A stretch of DNA of 55,416 bases from DATBGS01 sp036557885 (lineage in GTDB: Bacteria; Chloroflexota; Ktedonobacteria; Ktedonobacterales; DATBGS01): assembly GCA_036557885.1 (NCBI GenBank), contig DATBGS010000104.1, forward strand, positions 1 through 55,416, in the 5' to 3' direction. Of this stretch, positions 54,717 through 55,416 are shown in pieces. The translations under genes and the position numbers were made by a program. Position 1 is the stretch's first letter; every line of letters begins with the position of its first letter. A model generated the notes under the pieces. The model was not told the origin of the DNA, did no database searches, and saw only the letters and a program-made list of their open reading frames with translations.

Positions 54717-55416
54717 TTACCCCTCCTCAGCAGCGGCCTGCCTGCGCAGTTCCAGCTCTTTGAGGATACGCCGCAAGATTTTGCCGGACGGATTCCTGGG
54801 GATGGCCTCAATAAATTCGATCTCGCGCACCTCTTTATAAGCGGCGAGCTTACCGCTGGCCCAGGCCAGGAGTTCCTCGGCGCCCACCTGCTCGTGTCCC
54901 GCCCTGCGCACCACAAAGGCTTTGGGGATTTCCCCGGCTTCCTCGTCGGGCTTGCCGATGACAGCGACATCCGCCACCGCCTCATGCTCCAGCAGCAGCG
55001 CCTCCAGTTGGGCGGGTGCCACGCTCCAGCTTCGATATTTAATCAGTTCCTTTTTGCGGTCAGTGACGGTCACATACCCGGCCTCATCGCGCCAGCCAAT
55101 ATCCCCGGTGTAGAGCCAGCCATCGCGCAGCGCCTGGGCGGTGGCCTCCGGCGCCTTCCAGTAGCCCTGCATCACCTGCGGCCCCTGGACAATCAGTTCG
55201 CCCTCTTCTCCCGGCCCCAGTTCAATCGTGCCCGTCTCAATGTCCACGATCTTCTGTTTGGTGTCGTGAATGGGCAGGCCAATCGTCTCCACTTTGATGA
55301 GCTTTCGGTCATAGACCGGGTTGGAGTGCGTGCCGGGCGCGGCCTCCGTCAGCCCGTAGGAGGTCATTACCGTGATGCCGGTGCGCTCCTGAAAGCGATA
55401 GGCCAGCGCCGGAGGC
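54717..55416 (-). CDS. AMP-dependent acyl/aryl-CoA ligase, N-terminal part outside window
   Basis: C-terminal 233 residues; the frame runs past the right edge. The YGLTEAAP motif (acid and Thr of the adenylation core) is visible, then GEEGELIVQGPQVMQGYW, GWLYTGDIG with the ribose-binding Asp, DRKKELIKYR at the hinge, and PRNPSGKILRR with the C-terminal catalytic Lys. The hinge segment reads IKYRSWSVAPAQLE where IKYKGYQVAPAELE is usual, a small deviation. It joins a carboxylic acid to CoA through an adenylate, probably the entry step of this catabolic cluster. Five bases upstream of the amidohydrolase gene. Confidence 0.93.
   Translation of the reverse strand, partial: PPALAYRFQERTGITVMTSYGLTEAAPGTHSNPVYDRKLIKVETIGLPIHDTKQKIVDIETGTIELGPGEEGELIVQGPQVMQGYWKAPEATAQALRDGWLYTGDIGWRDEAGYVTVTDRKKELIKYRSWSVAPAQLEALLLEHEAVADVAVIGKPDEEAGEIPKAFVVRRAGHEQVGAEELLAWASGKLAAYKEVREIEFIEAIPRNPSGKILRRILKELELRRQAAAEEG

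Overview
The window looks like a chromosomal segment of a high-GC member of the Chloroflexota, most plausibly class Ktedonobacteria. This is inferred from gene content: a transmembrane Ser/Thr kinase with a C-terminal seven-blade WD40 propeller, two FHA proteins with Pro/Gly-rich linkers and a single membrane anchor, an ECF sigma factor followed by a membrane-anchored Ycf48/BNR-type propeller, several lipoprotein propellers, a phosphoketolase, and TnpB-only IS200/IS605-type elements. No rRNA, tRNA or CRISPR array was seen. I count about 48 protein genes, two of them cut by the window edges.

Layout. 1-0.4 kb: 3' end of a tnpB and its right-end hairpin. 0.4-5.1 kb: a ComB-like phosphatase, a small membrane protein, a cysteine desulfurase, an APH-fold kinase and a membrane protein. 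5.3-12.3 kb: a seven-gene plus-strand run (extended SDR reductase, metallo-beta-lactamase hydrolase, F390-synthetase/PaaK-like adenylate-forming enzyme, KAS III/OleA-like thiolase, classical SDR, degenerate receiver, flavin amine oxidase). The first four match the chemical logic of the OleABCD beta-lactone/olefin pathway, with different enzyme families at the OleC and OleB steps. 12.3-20.2 kb: a SWIM zinc protein, a divergent S-adenosylhomocysteinase, a PQQ-type propeller lipoprotein, a pseudo-beta-lactamase, and the ECF sigma/propeller pair. 20.3-25.2 kb: a membrane protein, a CapA lipoprotein, a complete tnpB transposon with its own ribbon-helix-helix gene, a lipoprotein propeller whose stop codon was the transposon target, and an ErpA/IscA protein.

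25.4-31.0 kb: a coiled-coil protein, a NarL-type two-component system and the WD40 kinase. 31.0-36.3 kb: an IclR regulator with a near-ideal promoter and operator, followed by an aconitase interrupted by a 526-residue LAGLIDADG intein placed directly before an Fe-S ligand cysteine. 36.4-47.9 kb: two small exported proteins, an FHA-FHA-NUDIX-eIF2B-like cluster, serS, a TPR protein, phosphoketolase, and a rubredoxin-like/MBL protein. 48.0-55.4 kb: a minus-strand catabolic cluster (FAH-family hydrolase, extradiol dioxygenase, atypical SDR, YciI-like protein, metal-dependent amidohydrolase, GntR/FCD regulator, second amidohydrolase, AMP-ligase). It looks like an aromatic or heterocyclic acid ring-cleavage pathway, and palindromic intergenic repeats lie between its genes.

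The observations I rate highest are the aconitase intein, the Ole-like cluster with substituted enzymes, and the tnpB element, whose ends can be deduced to the base and whose RHH gene appears to be read from a leaderless transcript.
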